In this document: piece by piece, positions 9,663-19,002 of the stretch | Layout of the letters: each line of letters starts with the position of its first letter | Position numbering within the stretch: the stretch's first letter is position 1 | DNA from: Sutcliffiella horikoshii | GTDB taxonomy: Bacteria > Bacillota > Bacilli > Bacillales > Bacillaceae_I | Reading direction: 5' to 3' | DNA: 64,000 nucleotides | NCBI RefSeq assembly: GCF_020524325.1 | Contig: NZ_JAIVKY010000011.1 | Span: 111,678 to 175,677 of the forward strand | The notes under the pieces: model-generated | Database searches by the model: none | Told to the model about the DNA's origin: nothing | Seen by the model: the letters and a program-made list of their open reading frames with translations, nothing else | Position numbers and translations under genes: made by a program

Positions 9663-10055
9663 CGATTCTCGCCCAAGAACAATTATCTCATCATGATCGA
9701 TGCTCTTTACATCATCTTGGAAAATGAGTCTTGTATGAAAACGATAGCTTATATGTTCTGTCGAAGGTTCCAATGGATTTGGAAGTTGATAACAAAATGG
9801 GTATTCTGCCTTTTCATTTGCATTCATGCTTTTGGACATGAGAATGGTGGTAACAGCATCCACTGTTTCAACCGTATCTCCTTGAAATTCTTTTACAAGG
9901 TCACATTCTAACCGCTTGATGTGTTGCTTTGCCCAACCGCCTTCCACGTGAAAGGAGCCTATTACTTTTTCACCTGGATTTAACTCACTATTATTTAGAA
10001 CCAAGTCTACATAGGGAGAACCTATATTTAAGTAGCTCATTACTTTTTTTATCAT
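9651..10055 (-). CDS. Half-length Spo0M-like (arrestin-fold) protein
   Basis: Resembles the N-terminal arrestin-like domain of sporulation-control protein Spo0M, including NIGSPYVDLVLNNSELNPGE and the GSFHVEGGWAKQ and LECDLVKEF segments. At 134 residues it is about half the length of B. subtilis Spo0M (about 258), so the second domain is missing. The frame closes cleanly at a terminator, which suggests a stable short paralogue rather than a broken gene. Spo0M affects stage 0 sporulation and cell-surface assembly; the role of the short form is unknown. It is monocistronic, upstream in position of the ger operon but separately terminated. Confidence 0.75.
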   Translation of the reverse strand: MIKKVMSYLNIGSPYVDLVLNNSELNPGEKVIGSFHVEGGWAKQHIKRLECDLVKEFQGDTVETVDAVTTILMSKSMNANEKAEYPFCYQLPNPLEPSTEHISYRFHTRLIFQDDVKSIDHDEIIVLGRESIKA

Positions 10056-10174
10056 ATAGCATTAACCTCCGGAAAAAGTGGATACTAATTTTTGTATATT
10101 AAAAGTACGAACAAGTGGAGCAAAAGGTTTCACCTATATTTTCATATGTAAAGATACATACCCAACTTTAACAG

Positions 10175-10208
10175 TAAAAAGGCCCCATCCTTGAAAGAAT
10201 GAAGGCCG
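10175..10208 (-). terminator. Terminator of the permease gene
   Basis: Minus-strand GGCC...GGCC hairpin with AT/GC pairs between, followed by TTTTT (10180-10176). It lies just after the stop of the permease. Confidence 0.6.
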
Positions 10209-10216
10209 CCTATACT

Positions 10217-11647
10217 TTAAAATAACCACAGTCCAACTAACGTAGCTACAACCAAACCTATTATGACTGGTACAAAACTCCGCCGCACAAGCTCCATGAC
10301 AGGAACCTTTGCAAAACCAGCAACTGCCACAAGAGAGGACCAGGCAATCAAGGTTCCTCCGCCAACCCAGACAGAACCCATTTGTCCAATGGCAGCGAGT
10401 GTGGCAGTTTCCACACCAACACTCTCACCAAGGGCACCAGAAAGCGCTCCAACAAGAGGAAGTCCTGAGAACCCAGAACCATCTAAGCCTGTTATCATTC
10501 CAATAAGCAAGATCCCAAATCCTGCAATAAAAGAACTTTCCGGTATATAGGACTGCCCTGCAAGTATGAGGTCAAACAGGAAAGAAGGAGTCTCTTCAGC
10601 AGGTGTGCCCAGGATCCTAGAAGCCAGTTCCCCGCTACCAATAAAGAAGAATCCTGCGATGGGAATAACCGGTCCCATCGCCTTAAAGGCAAACAAGAAA
10701 CCTTTGACGATATTGTCACTGACCGTTTGAAGAGAGGTTCTAGCGTTAAGGAAGAAAGACGCTCCAATTAACAGTATCAGCGAAGCTCCACCAATAAGTG
10801 CGGCCCCTGCTCCACCTTCTAGTGATGGTAGCACATCTGAAAACTTCGCCAGAACCATATAAATGATGATGGCTAGAAACGTTCCTGGAACTAAGATAGC
10901 AAACAGCGAGCTGTATTTGTTTTTAGTGACAGGGCCGCCTTCTGACAGTCCTTCCGTGTTTCCGCCCTTATTTTCTGAGGCATTCCATTTTACTAAATGT
11001 TCATTTGATGGCCGTGCGATAAGTTTTCGGATTGAAAGATAAGCAAGAGTGATAGCTATCACTCCTGTTATAAGCGATAAGATGAATCCACGATCAGCAA
11101 CCGTACCAATATCAACTGCGGCAGCGGTCGCTGTTAAGGAAGGTGCTATCTGAATAATGTAGTCCGATGATAACGCCATCCCTTGGCCTGCTAATGAAAT
11201 GGCAATAGCTGCCCCAATCGGCGGAAGTCCTGCTCGAATCGCAACTGGAATTAAAAGTGCACCAACAAGCGGTACGGCTGGAGTCGGCCAGAAGAATAGG
11301 GAAATTGCGTAAGTGACAAACACAATGACCCAAAACGAGATGTGCCCGTTTTTCATCACCCGCTGAAAAGGAGTAATCATTTGTTCATCGGTTCCCAAAG
11401 ATTTAAGGGAATGTAGAAGTGCTGTCATAATGGCAATAATCAGGAAAATATTGAAAAGCTCTCCTGCTGCAATCAAGCTGGCATTAAATATGGTTTGAAG
11501 TCCAAAGATGAATGAACCACTGAAGATCCACCCAACTAAAAAAGTTACGAGGATGGCCGGAACCACCACATTCTGCCTGAATAGCATTGTAAAGATAATA
11601 ACGAGTGTACCAATCAAATACATCCAATGTGCTGCAGTCAACTCCAT
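10217..11647 (-). CDS. Ion-transporter-superfamily permease (GntP/DcuC-like)
   Basis: A 476-residue polytopic membrane protein with about 12 hydrophobic segments. The two halves are joined by a hydrophilic loop (about residues 215-245, KWNASENKGG). Re-entrant-loop-like motifs occur (FFWPTPAVPLVGALLIP in half one; GLDGSGFSGLPLVGALSG and QMGSVWVGGGTLIAWSS in half two), as in the gluconate/C4-dicarboxylate ion-transporter superfamily. The substrate is not evident. GAGGAG lies about 10 nt before the ATG. It is monocistronic and divergent from the amidase gene, so the two may share a promoter region and perhaps a pathway, though nothing shows this directly. Confidence 0.75.
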   Translation of the reverse strand: MELTAAHWMYLIGTLVIIFTMLFRQNVVVPAILVTFLVGWIFSGSFIFGLQTIFNASLIAAGELFNIFLIIAIMTALLHSLKSLGTDEQMITPFQRVMKNGHISFWVIVFVTYAISLFFWPTPAVPLVGALLIPVAIRAGLPPIGAAIAISLAGQGMALSSDYIIQIAPSLTATAAAVDIGTVADRGFILSLITGVIAITLAYLSIRKLIARPSNEHLVKWNASENKGGNTEGLSEGGPVTKNKYSSLFAILVPGTFLAIIIYMVLAKFSDVLPSLEGGAGAALIGGASLILLIGASFFLNARTSLQTVSDNIVKGFLFAFKAMGPVIPIAGFFFIGSGELASRILGTPAEETPSFLFDLILAGQSYIPESSFIAGFGILLIGMITGLDGSGFSGLPLVGALSGALGESVGVETATLAAIGQMGSVWVGGGTLIAWSSLVAVAGFAKVPVMELVRRSFVPVIIGLVVATLVGLWLF

Positions 11648-11840
11648 CTAAACCAAGCTCCTCTCTAAGGCGAACAAGCCTAAGATGTAAAAAATATATC
11701 TGTGTCATTTAGCCTATGTTGGAGGGTGGGCTTTGGTGTTGAACGTGAAATCTACATCTGAAAAATAGAAATATTATTGATTATTAGACAGAGGTTTATT
11801 CACCTATATTGAGGAATAGAGTATAAAGAGGTGATAAACG

Positions 11841-13343
11841 TTGAAGAGGGAAGAGTACAAAAAATATGACGGACTTGGACTGGCAGAATTGGTAGAAAAG
11901 AAAGAAGTCAAGCCTATTGAACTGTTAGAAATGGCGGTCAGTGAAATTGAGACACAAAATCCCCAACTGAATGCGGTTATCCATACGATGTACGAACAGG
12001 CAAGATCTGCAACAGAGATGATTCCAACAGGGCAGTTTGCAGGAGTACCTATACTATTAAAAGATATAGGGCAGGAAATTAAAGGTGAACCGAAAACGCT
12101 AGGATCTAAGGCTCTAAGCAAATATAGATCAAAGACGGACTCCGAATATGTTAGTCGGTTAAGAGAGAGCGGCTTTCTGTTTATAGGACAAACAAATGTC
12201 CCAGAGTTTGGCTTAATGGCAATAACAGAACCTGTTGTATACGGTCCTGCAAAAAATCCATGGAAACTAACTCATACCCCTGGAGGTTCAAGTGGGGGTT
12301 CTGCAGCAGCGGTGGCATCAGGGATGGTACCAATCGCAGGAGCAAATGATGGAGGAGGTTCCATTCGTATTCCTGCTGCATACTGTGGTCTATTTGGGTT
12401 AAAACCTACAAGGGGAAGAACACCTGTAGGTCCGCAGCTTGGTCGGTTTTGGCAGGGAGCGGCAGTTGAGCATGTGTTGACAAGGACCGTAAGAGATAGC
12501 GCAGCAGTCTTAGATGAGTTAAAGGGAGCTGAGAAAGGAGCAGCATTTTCGATCCCAGACTATAGCGGAAGTTTCTTGGGTATCATTCAACAACCGATAG
12601 AGAAAAAGCTCCGTATTGCTTACTCTACAAAATCGCCAATTGGTACAGAAGTTCATCCTGATTGTGTAGAGGCAGTCACAAAAACTTTAAAATATCTAGA
12701 GTCCGAAGGTCACAGTCTTGAAGAGAAAGATGCACCAATAGATGGGAAGAGAGTTGCCACAAGTTATCTTTCCCTCTACTTTGGAGAAGTTAGCGCCATG
12801 GTTTCTACCCTAGAGGAGATCCTTGGAAGGAAAGCTACTTTAAATGATGTGGAGCCTGCAACCTGGCTGCTTGCCCTCATAGGTAAATCCATGTCTGCGC
12901 AAGAATTCGTCCTCAATATGAGGGAATGGGATGTTGCAGCATATGCAATGGAAGAATTTCATGATATCTATGATTTATATTTAACACCTGCCACTGCCTT
13001 TCCTCCTGCAAAAATTGGAGATCACAAACTTAAGCCGCTTGAGAGTATTGCTCTGCAAGTGACGGGGAAATTAGGGTCTGCTGCTATCCTAAAGAAAATG
13101 GGTATTGTGGAACAACTTGTACAAGAAAGCTTAAAAAGAGTTCCTTTCACGCAGCTTGCAAACTTGACTGGGCAGCCGGCTATGTCGTTACCAGTACATG
13201 TGACAAAGGAGGGTCTCCCAGTAGGTGTCCAGTTTATGGCAGGTCGCGGAAAAGAAGACTTACTTCTTCAAATGGCAGGAATCATAGAAGAAACAGAGCT
13301 ATGGATAGGGATGAAAGAGTTACTTTCCACAGCTACCAAATAG
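11841..13343 (+). CDS. Amidase-signature hydrolase (6-aminohexanoate cyclic dimer hydrolase-like)
   Basis: Cytoplasmic hydrolase of amide bonds with a Ser-cisSer-Lys triad. Lysine lies in VPILLKDIG (about residue 76), the cis-serine in PGGSSGGSAAAVASG, and the nucleophile in DGGGSIRIPAAYCG. Overall length (500) and the C-terminal segment LPVGVQFMAGRGKEDLLLQ match the amidase family that includes NylA-type cyclic dimer hydrolases. The physiological substrate is unknown. TTG 11841 is the start, with AAAGAGGTG 8 nt upstream. Divergent from the permease, convergent with the vWA gene. Confidence 0.88.
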   Translation: MKREEYKKYDGLGLAELVEKKEVKPIELLEMAVSEIETQNPQLNAVIHTMYEQARSATEMIPTGQFAGVPILLKDIGQEIKGEPKTLGSKALSKYRSKTDSEYVSRLRESGFLFIGQTNVPEFGLMAITEPVVYGPAKNPWKLTHTPGGSSGGSAAAVASGMVPIAGANDGGGSIRIPAAYCGLFGLKPTRGRTPVGPQLGRFWQGAAVEHVLTRTVRDSAAVLDELKGAEKGAAFSIPDYSGSFLGIIQQPIEKKLRIAYSTKSPIGTEVHPDCVEAVTKTLKYLESEGHSLEEKDAPIDGKRVATSYLSLYFGEVSAMVSTLEEILGRKATLNDVEPATWLLALIGKSMSAQEFVLNMREWDVAAYAMEEFHDIYDLYLTPATAFPPAKIGDHKLKPLESIALQVTGKLGSAAILKKMGIVEQLVQESLKRVPFTQLANLTGQPAMSLPVHVTKEGLPVGVQFMAGRGKEDLLLQMAGIIEETELWIGMKELLSTATK

Positions 13344-13356
13344 TAGAAAAGAGTGG

Positions 13357-13396
13357 GAGAACCCGTATTAAATATACATGGACGGGTTCTCTTTTG
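13357..13396. terminator. Terminator between amidase and vWA genes
   Basis: GAGAACCCGT (13357-13366) pairs perfectly with ACGGGTTCTC (13382-13391), then TTTT. It lies between convergent genes. Confidence 0.85.
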
Positions 13397-13419
13397 ACTT
13401 GTTCTGTCCTACATATAAT

Positions 13420-14013
13420 CTATTTTTTCACTTGCATCCTTTTCTCAGAAATGATGTCACAAACATTTTCAAACATCATCTCCACGCCTTTGTTGGTAGC
13501 TTCAAAGTTAAATGCTTGATCCTCCTGTATCCCTAAGCTTTCTGCTTCCTTTGCTACGTCTATGTTCGCCCCCATGAAGATGAACTGCCAACTGTATTTT
13601 TCTTCTTGGTGGCGAATTAACTCTTTTACTCTCGGATAAGTGAACTCTACGCTTGAATTTTCCATACCGTCAGTAGTAATGACGAAGATTACATTCCTTG
13701 GCCTTGAGGCTTTCTCAGTACGTGACAAACGGTTTCCAACATCCAGGATAGTTCTTCCGATTGCGTCCAAAAGGGAGGTAGTGCCTCTAACGTAATAGTC
13801 TTCTCTTGTTAATGTTACATTCTTCGCATCCACACCGTTCCATAGAGTTTCAACCTCATCGTCAAAAAGTACCGCGGTGACAAGAGTTTCTTCTTCGTGT
13901 CTACATTGTCTCTCTAAAAATGAATTAAATCCTCCAATCGTGTCCTTTTCCAGGCCACCCATTGACCCGCTTCTGTCCAATAGAAAAATAATCTCAGTTA
14001 AGTTTTTATTCAT
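13420..14013 (-). CDS. von Willebrand factor A domain protein
   Basis: A 197-residue, single-domain cytoplasmic vWA protein with a full metal-ion-dependent adhesion site: DRSGSMGG near the N-terminus, the central threonine in RGTTSLLDA, and ITTDGMENS. No signal peptide or membrane segment is seen. It resembles the YegL/TerY-type vWA group. ATG 14013 is preferred over 14022 because GGAGG sits 9 nt upstream of it. It is divergent, with an 85-bp gap, from an HTH gene, and the two probably form a functional pair. Its role is unknown. Confidence 0.82.
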   Translation of the reverse strand: MNKNLTEIIFLLDRSGSMGGLEKDTIGGFNSFLERQCRHEEETLVTAVLFDDEVETLWNGVDAKNVTLTREDYYVRGTTSLLDAIGRTILDVGNRLSRTEKASRPRNVIFVITTDGMENSSVEFTYPRVKELIRHQEEKYSWQFIFMGANIDVAKEAESLGIQEDQAFNFEATNKGVEMMFENVCDIISEKRMQVKK

Positions 14014-14098
14014 TTTTATCATCCTCCTTCATGCTATAATAATAGCTAACAATATCCATAAAATGGTCGCCTTCAAAGCGACATTTGGAGGTAGGGGA

Positions 14099-14602
14099 AT
14101 GGTAGATAAGAAGTTTTTGGAGGAACTCGAACAATTTATTTGGCAGCATCAAATTCATGATGTGCTTGAGAAAAAAGAATACAGCTGCTACAAAGAATCA
14201 CCTATTCTACATGAAAATAGTGATGTGTTTGAGATTGAAGAGTTCATTAAAAACAATAAGAAGCCGACTTTGCAACAAGTCCTGTTTCAGTATATGGACC
14301 GCAATGGCGGAACAGATGCGGAGATATATAAAAAGGCCGGTTTGGACAGAAAACACTTTTCTAAAATAAGAACCAACGCAGAGTATCGTCCCAAAAAAGC
14401 AACGATTCTGGCACTGGCTTTTGCATTGGGACTTGATGAAGAAGAAACAGAAGACCTACTTGGTGCCGCAGGATATTCCTTATCCGGAAATGATATACCA
14501 GATCTTGTAGCCAAATTCTTTCTGATGAAGGGAATCTATGACCTTGCAAGAATGAACGAAGCGGTTGATGATATGAAATCGAAGAGTTTAAGAAGTATAT
14601 AG
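14099..14602 (+). CDS. HTH protein paired with the vWA gene
   Basis: A 167-residue protein of unknown function. The N-terminal 60 residues are acidic and variable. The central part (about residues 63-135) reads as a Cro/CI-like helix-turn-helix: TLQQVLFQYMDRNGGTDAEI, then KKAGLDRKHFSKIRTNAEYR, then KKATILALAFALGLDEEETE. The rest is a short helical tail. The open frame extends upstream, but ATG 14099 has TTGGAGG about 6-10 nt before it. It is divergent from the vWA gene, so it may regulate both. An inverted-repeat terminator follows. Confidence 0.75.
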   Translation: MVDKKFLEELEQFIWQHQIHDVLEKKEYSCYKESPILHENSDVFEIEEFIKNNKKPTLQQVLFQYMDRNGGTDAEIYKKAGLDRKHFSKIRTNAEYRPKKATILALAFALGLDEEETEDLLGAAGYSLSGNDIPDLVAKFFLMKGIYDLARMNEAVDDMKSKSLRSI

Positions 14603-14648
14603 AAGAGCGGAGACACAGCTTGCCAGACTAAGGGGCTGTGCTTCTTAT
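14601..14648 (+). terminator. Terminator of the HTH gene
   Basis: AGAAG plus CACAGC (14601-14619) pair with GCTGTG plus CTTCT (14635-14645). The T-run is short. Confidence 0.55.
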
Positions 14649-14704
14649 TGTGTGTTACAATCTACTTTAGAAAGTCGAAAACCACCCGGAAAGGAGAGCA
14701 CCAC

Positions 14705-17700
14705 ATGAACATAAATGTAGATAAAAAACTCATCCAAGAACGATGTGGTTCTGTTTCCCTAAAAAGCGGGGAGGCCTTTCGAAGAGCGGATAAAGTGAAA
14801 ATAGAGGAATGGACTAACGATAGGTGTGTTGCTGTTGTTACGACCTCTGAGGAATTTCGTGTTGTCGTAACGGCGGATGGATCGGGAGATTTTCATACAA
14901 GCTGTACTTGTCCAAAGCTAGCTTCCGTAAAAACAGAATGTCAGCATATTGCAGCTGTGCTCTTAACGATTAATGAAAACACTTCTTCACAACATAACCT
15001 GTCAGAAGAAGTGTTCCGTCTATTCCAAGCAGATAAGAAACCTACAAGTGGCAGTCAGCTTCATTTCGAAAAAAGAGAAGTGGTAGACGTAGCTTTCGCC
15101 ATAAAACCAGTAGTAAAAGAAAAGGATAATTTTCTGAGTATAGAGCTTTCGTTGAACCAGAGCGTTGTTCAAAATCCGCGTAAACTATTACATGCTATAA
15201 AGAATCGAAAGAAAAGTGACTTGTTTGACCCAAAGGTTCAATGCTTTAAAAAAGAAGCGGATGCTGTTATTCAACATTTGATAGCCATTCTAGATGATGA
15301 AAAAACATTTATGGAGGAAATGGAGATATTGCCCCAAGCACTAATTCTTCCACCTTCCTCCTTTAGAAAAGTTGCACCGCTTTTACAGCATGTAGATGTG
15401 TACATACATCTTAATAAGCAAGCATACGAAGGCTTTAAATTAATAAAAGAGCCCCTTTCCCTTCATTTTTCTTTTACAGAAGATAAGGCAAATGGGGTTC
15501 TATTAAAGGTTGATGGGCTAAAGACTTTATTAGTCTTCAGAGCATATAATACAGTTTTTAAGGATGGATACTTTATTTCCTTAGATACGGATGACTGCCG
15601 TCGACTTGCTGAATTGAAAAGAATGTTGGATGCATCAAGGACAAACTCCATCCCTATTGCTCTAAATCAGGTACAGATGTTTGTTGAGAAGGTAGTGCCG
15701 GGCCTACGAAAACTTGGAAAAGTGGAACTTGATGAAAAGGTCGCCCAACGTTTTGCAAAAACCCCGTTAGTAGCAAAACTCTATCTCGATAGAGTGAAAA
15801 ACCGGCTTTTAGCAAGTTTAGAGTTTCAATATGAACAGGTGATGATTAATCCTTTAGATCCAAGAGAGGATCGCATGAACACCATGATTATCCGCGATTA
15901 TGATAAGGAGCAAATGATTCTTGATTTAATGGAGGACAGTGAATTCGGAAGTACGGAAGAAGGATACTTTCTGCACAACGAAGAGCTGGAGTATCAATTT
16001 CTCTATCATATGCTGCCTAAATTGCAACGTTTTGTACAAGTGTATGCAACGACTGCTATTAGAAACCGGATTTTTAGGGAACCAGCTAAACCACAAATAC
16101 GAATTAGAGTAAAAAAAGAACGGACCAATTGGCTTGAATTTAAATTTGAAATGGATGGCATACCAGAATCGCAAATCAGGGAGCTTTTAGGTGCATTAGA
16201 GGAAAAAAGAAAATATTATCGTTTGAAGAATGGCTCATTGCTATCCTTGGAAACGAGGGAATTTGAAGAGATTCAACGTTTCTTGCAAACCAATCCAGTG
16301 CAGAATGAGGATTTAGAACAGGGTTTGAATGTGCCTATTATTAAAGGCTTTAAGATGATAGATTCCGTAACAGATGAAGGTGTATTTTCCTTAGAGGAAA
16401 GTTTCCGAGAGTTTCTGGACGAAATCCAAAATCCAAGTGGTGACAATATTCCGGTTCCAAATCAAGTGGATAATATCTTAAGAGATTACCAAGTACATGG
16501 ATACAGATGGATGAAAACATTGGCTCACTACGGTTTTGGTGGAATCTTGGCAGATGATATGGGGCTTGGGAAAACCTTGCAGAGTATCACGTTTATCCTC
16601 TCAGAGATACCTGATGTCCGCCATAAAAAATGTCCGGTATTAATTGTTACACCTTCCTCATTAACCTATAACTGGCTTAGTGAAATCGGAAAATTTGCTC
16701 CAGAGATTAAGGCTGTCATTATAGATGGAACACGAAAGGAACGCGAGCAGGCTTTTTCACAGTTAAAGGAAGTGGATGTTGTCATTACTTCATATCCTTT
16801 GTTGAGACGTGATATTAATCTTTATGCTACTAGCTTGTTCCATACGGTGTTTTTTGATGAAGCACAGGCCTTTAAGAACCCAGTTACTCAAACGTTTCGA
16901 GCAGTGAAAAGAGTGGAAGCCGATTATAAATTTGCTTTAACAGGGACTCCTGTCGAAAATTCTCTTGAAGAGCTATGGTCCATTTACCATGTTGTCTTTC
17001 CTGAGTTGTTTATGGGATTGAAGGAATACAGCAATTTAACAAGGAAAACCATTGCGCGTAGGATCCGGCCATTTATGCTGCGACGCGTAAAGGAGGATGT
17101 ACTTTCGGAGTTACCTGAAAAACTGGAAAGTCTCGAGTCAGTGGAGCTTTTACCTGAGCAAAAGAAGCTTTATGCGGCTTACCTTGCAAAGCTCCGACAT
17201 GATACATTGAAGCATTTGAATAAAGACACCTTGAGGAAAAATAAAATCCGGATACTGGCTGGGTTAACAAGGCTACGTCAGATTTGCTGTCATCCCACGC
17301 TTTTTGTTAACGGATATAAGGGTAGATCGGCTAAGTTCGAAATGCTCTTACAGTTGATTGAAGAGTCCCAGCGCTCAGGAAGAAGGGTGCTTATTTTTTC
17401 TCAGTTTACTAAAATGCTGGAGCTGATAGGAAGAGAGCTTGCCTATCAAGGACTGTCCTACTTTTACCTTGACGGCCAAACTCCATCAGAAGAAAGGGTA
17501 GAGCGCTGTGAAAAGTTCAACTCTGGGGAAAGAGACTTTTTCTTAATTTCGCTAAAGGCAGGAGGGACTGGTCTTAACCTGACAGGTGCCGATACAGTTA
17601 TCTTATATGATCTTTGGTGGAATCCTGCAGTGGAAGAGCAGGCGGCTGACCGTGCCCACCGAATGGGCCAAACGCAAACGGTTCAGGTGATAAAGCTTGT

Positions 17701-17839
17701 AGCAAGGGGAACAATCGAAGAAAAAATGAACGAACTGCAAGATAAAAAGAGACATTTAATAGAAGAAATTATAGACCCTGACGAAAGAGTTCCAAAATCC
17801 TTAACGGAGGAGGACATTCGAGAGATTCTTTCCATTTAG
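14705..17839 (+). CDS. ywqA: SWIM zinc-finger SNF2-family helicase/ATPase
   Basis: A 1044-residue Snf2-like DNA translocase. The N-terminus carries a SWIM zinc finger (CTCPKLASVKTECQH). The C-terminal half has the helicase motifs: Walker A DDMGLGKT, motif II FFDEAQAFKN (DEAQ), motif III LTGTPVENS, then VLIFSQFTKML, GGTGLNLTGAD and DRAHRMGQTQ of the second RecA lobe. Size and layout equal B. subtilis YwqA. ATG 14705 follows AAAGGAGAG, and the longer frame from 14648 lacks a ribosome site. It is followed 19 bp later by a nuclease-fold gene, suggesting a joint role in DNA repair or processing. Its true substrate is not known. Confidence 0.88.
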   Translation: MNINVDKKLIQERCGSVSLKSGEAFRRADKVKIEEWTNDRCVAVVTTSEEFRVVVTADGSGDFHTSCTCPKLASVKTECQHIAAVLLTINENTSSQHNLSEEVFRLFQADKKPTSGSQLHFEKREVVDVAFAIKPVVKEKDNFLSIELSLNQSVVQNPRKLLHAIKNRKKSDLFDPKVQCFKKEADAVIQHLIAILDDEKTFMEEMEILPQALILPPSSFRKVAPLLQHVDVYIHLNKQAYEGFKLIKEPLSLHFSFTEDKANGVLLKVDGLKTLLVFRAYNTVFKDGYFISLDTDDCRRLAELKRMLDASRTNSIPIALNQVQMFVEKVVPGLRKLGKVELDEKVAQRFAKTPLVAKLYLDRVKNRLLASLEFQYEQVMINPLDPREDRMNTMIIRDYDKEQMILDLMEDSEFGSTEEGYFLHNEELEYQFLYHMLPKLQRFVQVYATTAIRNRIFREPAKPQIRIRVKKERTNWLEFKFEMDGIPESQIRELLGALEEKRKYYRLKNGSLLSLETREFEEIQRFLQTNPVQNEDLEQGLNVPIIKGFKMIDSVTDEGVFSLEESFREFLDEIQNPSGDNIPVPNQVDNILRDYQVHGYRWMKTLAHYGFGGILADDMGLGKTLQSITFILSEIPDVRHKKCPVLIVTPSSLTYNWLSEIGKFAPEIKAVIIDGTRKEREQAFSQLKEVDVVITSYPLLRRDINLYATSLFHTVFFDEAQAFKNPVTQTFRAVKRVEADYKFALTGTPVENSLEELWSIYHVVFPELFMGLKEYSNLTRKTIARRIRPFMLRRVKEDVLSELPEKLESLESVELLPEQKKLYAAYLAKLRHDTLKHLNKDTLRKNKIRILAGLTRLRQICCHPTLFVNGYKGRSAKFEMLLQLIEESQRSGRRVLIFSQFTKMLELIGRELAYQGLSYFYLDGQTPSEERVERCEKFNSGERDFFLISLKAGGTGLNLTGADTVILYDLWWNPAVEEQAADRAHRMGQTQTVQVIKLVARGTIEEKMNELQDKKRHLIEEIIDPDERVPKSLTEEDIREILSI

Positions 17840-17858
17840 GGGAGGTTGGTGTGTAAGC

Positions 17859-18584
17859 ATGACAGAAAAGAAAAAAATGTATGAAGTAGATTTGTATAAG
17901 CCTATTCAAAAGCATTTTGTGAAAGAAGGCTATGAGGTTTACGGGGAAGTCAACGACTGCGATATTGCGATGGTGAAAGGTGAAGCGATTGTTGTTGTAG
18001 AGCTAAAGCTGACTTTAAATGTTCAGCTGCTCATTCAGGCGACGAAGCGTCAGAAGCTTACGGACCTTGTTTATATAGCAATACCAAAGCCATCTCTTAG
18101 CAGGCGTTCAAAACGTTGGACAGATCTGTGTCATTTAATTAAGCGGCTTGAACTGGGCTTGATTGTGGTGTCATTCAGTGGGCGAGGCAAGCGAGTGGAG
18201 GTTATATTTGATCCAGTTCCGTTCGACCGAGCCCGAAGCATGCGTCAAAATAAACGGAAGCGTGATGCATTGGTCAAAGAGATGGACGGTCGTTCATCTG
18301 ATGTCAATCTCGGTGGCAGCAGCCGAGTAAAAATTAGAACTGCTTATAAAGAGAACTGCGTCCAAATTGCCTGTTATCTTGAGAAGTATGGTCCTCTATC
18401 GCCAAAGGCTTTGCGTAATTTAGGAACTGGCGAGAAAACCTCTTCCATTTTAACAAAGAACTATTATCGCTGGTTCGAACGGATAAAACGGGGAACATAT
18501 GTGATCAGTGAGAAAGGGAAGAAGGACCTTGGTGATCATACTGAGCTTGTGGAGCACTTTTTAAAGAAAAATGGAATGAGTTAG
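17859..18584 (+). CDS. DUF2161 protein with PD-(D/E)XK-like nuclease fold
   Basis: A 241-residue protein. The N-terminal part has the pattern of a PD-(D/E)XK nuclease: GYEVYGEVNDCDIAMVKGE, then IVVVELKL (D...E-x-K). A lysine/arginine-rich middle segment (RARSMRQNKRKRD) follows, then a C-terminal winged-helix-like region (YGPLSPKALRNLG...TKNYYRWFERIKRGTYVIS). No proof of activity exists in the sequence. GGGGAGG lies about 12 nt before the ATG, and the gene follows the SNF2 helicase by 19 bp, so co-transcription is likely. A strong hairpin terminator closes the unit. Confidence 0.78.
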   Translation: MTEKKKMYEVDLYKPIQKHFVKEGYEVYGEVNDCDIAMVKGEAIVVVELKLTLNVQLLIQATKRQKLTDLVYIAIPKPSLSRRSKRWTDLCHLIKRLELGLIVVSFSGRGKRVEVIFDPVPFDRARSMRQNKRKRDALVKEMDGRSSDVNLGGSSRVKIRTAYKENCVQIACYLEKYGPLSPKALRNLGTGEKTSSILTKNYYRWFERIKRGTYVISEKGKKDLGDHTELVEHFLKKNGMS

Positions 18585-18621
18585 AGACCCTTTTGCACTT
18601 TTACATGGAGGGTCTTTTTAT
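18585..18621 (+). terminator. Terminator after the DUF2161 gene
   Basis: AGACCC (18585-18590) pairs with GGGTCT (18609-18614), with further weaker pairing, followed by TTTTT. Confidence 0.7.
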
Positions 18622-18666
18622 ATTAGAGTTTAGTATTACGGGAGGGGGGGGATGGATACCTGTAAG

Positions 18667-18800
18667 GGGTATATGAACGGAAAATCAGGCGGAAATTAAA
18701 GGTAATCGGGCGAATATAGCGAGGAATCGGGCGAAAATCTCAATATACGGGCGATAATTACGATTATCGGGCGATTTACAGGTACAATAGGGCGATTCGC
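18667..18800. repeat. 20/21-bp phased array, family B (GGGCGA core)
   Basis: The hexamer GGGCGA begins at 18708, 18729, 18749, 18769 and 18790 (spacing 21, 20, 20, 21). Degenerate members lie at 18688 (GGCGGA) and 18667. The sequence between cores is AT-rich and poorly conserved. The changing 20/21 spacing breaks any reading frame, so it is not coding. The same core recurs on the other strand at 33.1 kb. This fills most of the 419-bp gap before the next gene. Confidence 0.85.
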
Positions 18801-19002
18801 AATTTCCACTCCCCTAAAAAGATGTAAACAACCGAACATACCCCCAACCTCAGTCCCCAGACCCTAACAATCAGGACTTTTGCACCTGAACAGAACACAT
18901 GTTTTCTTGTAAAATAGCTAAAATGTGATGTTGCATAACCGAAGATTTCAAAAATCCCAACTCATCACCAATTCAGAACGTCAGACAGAGGTGAAACAAA
19001 AC

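Noticed and set aside
9651..14602. Prophage or integrative element in the 9.6-14.6 kb accessory region
   Set aside because: No integrase, phage structural genes, tRNA attachment site or flanking direct repeats were seen.
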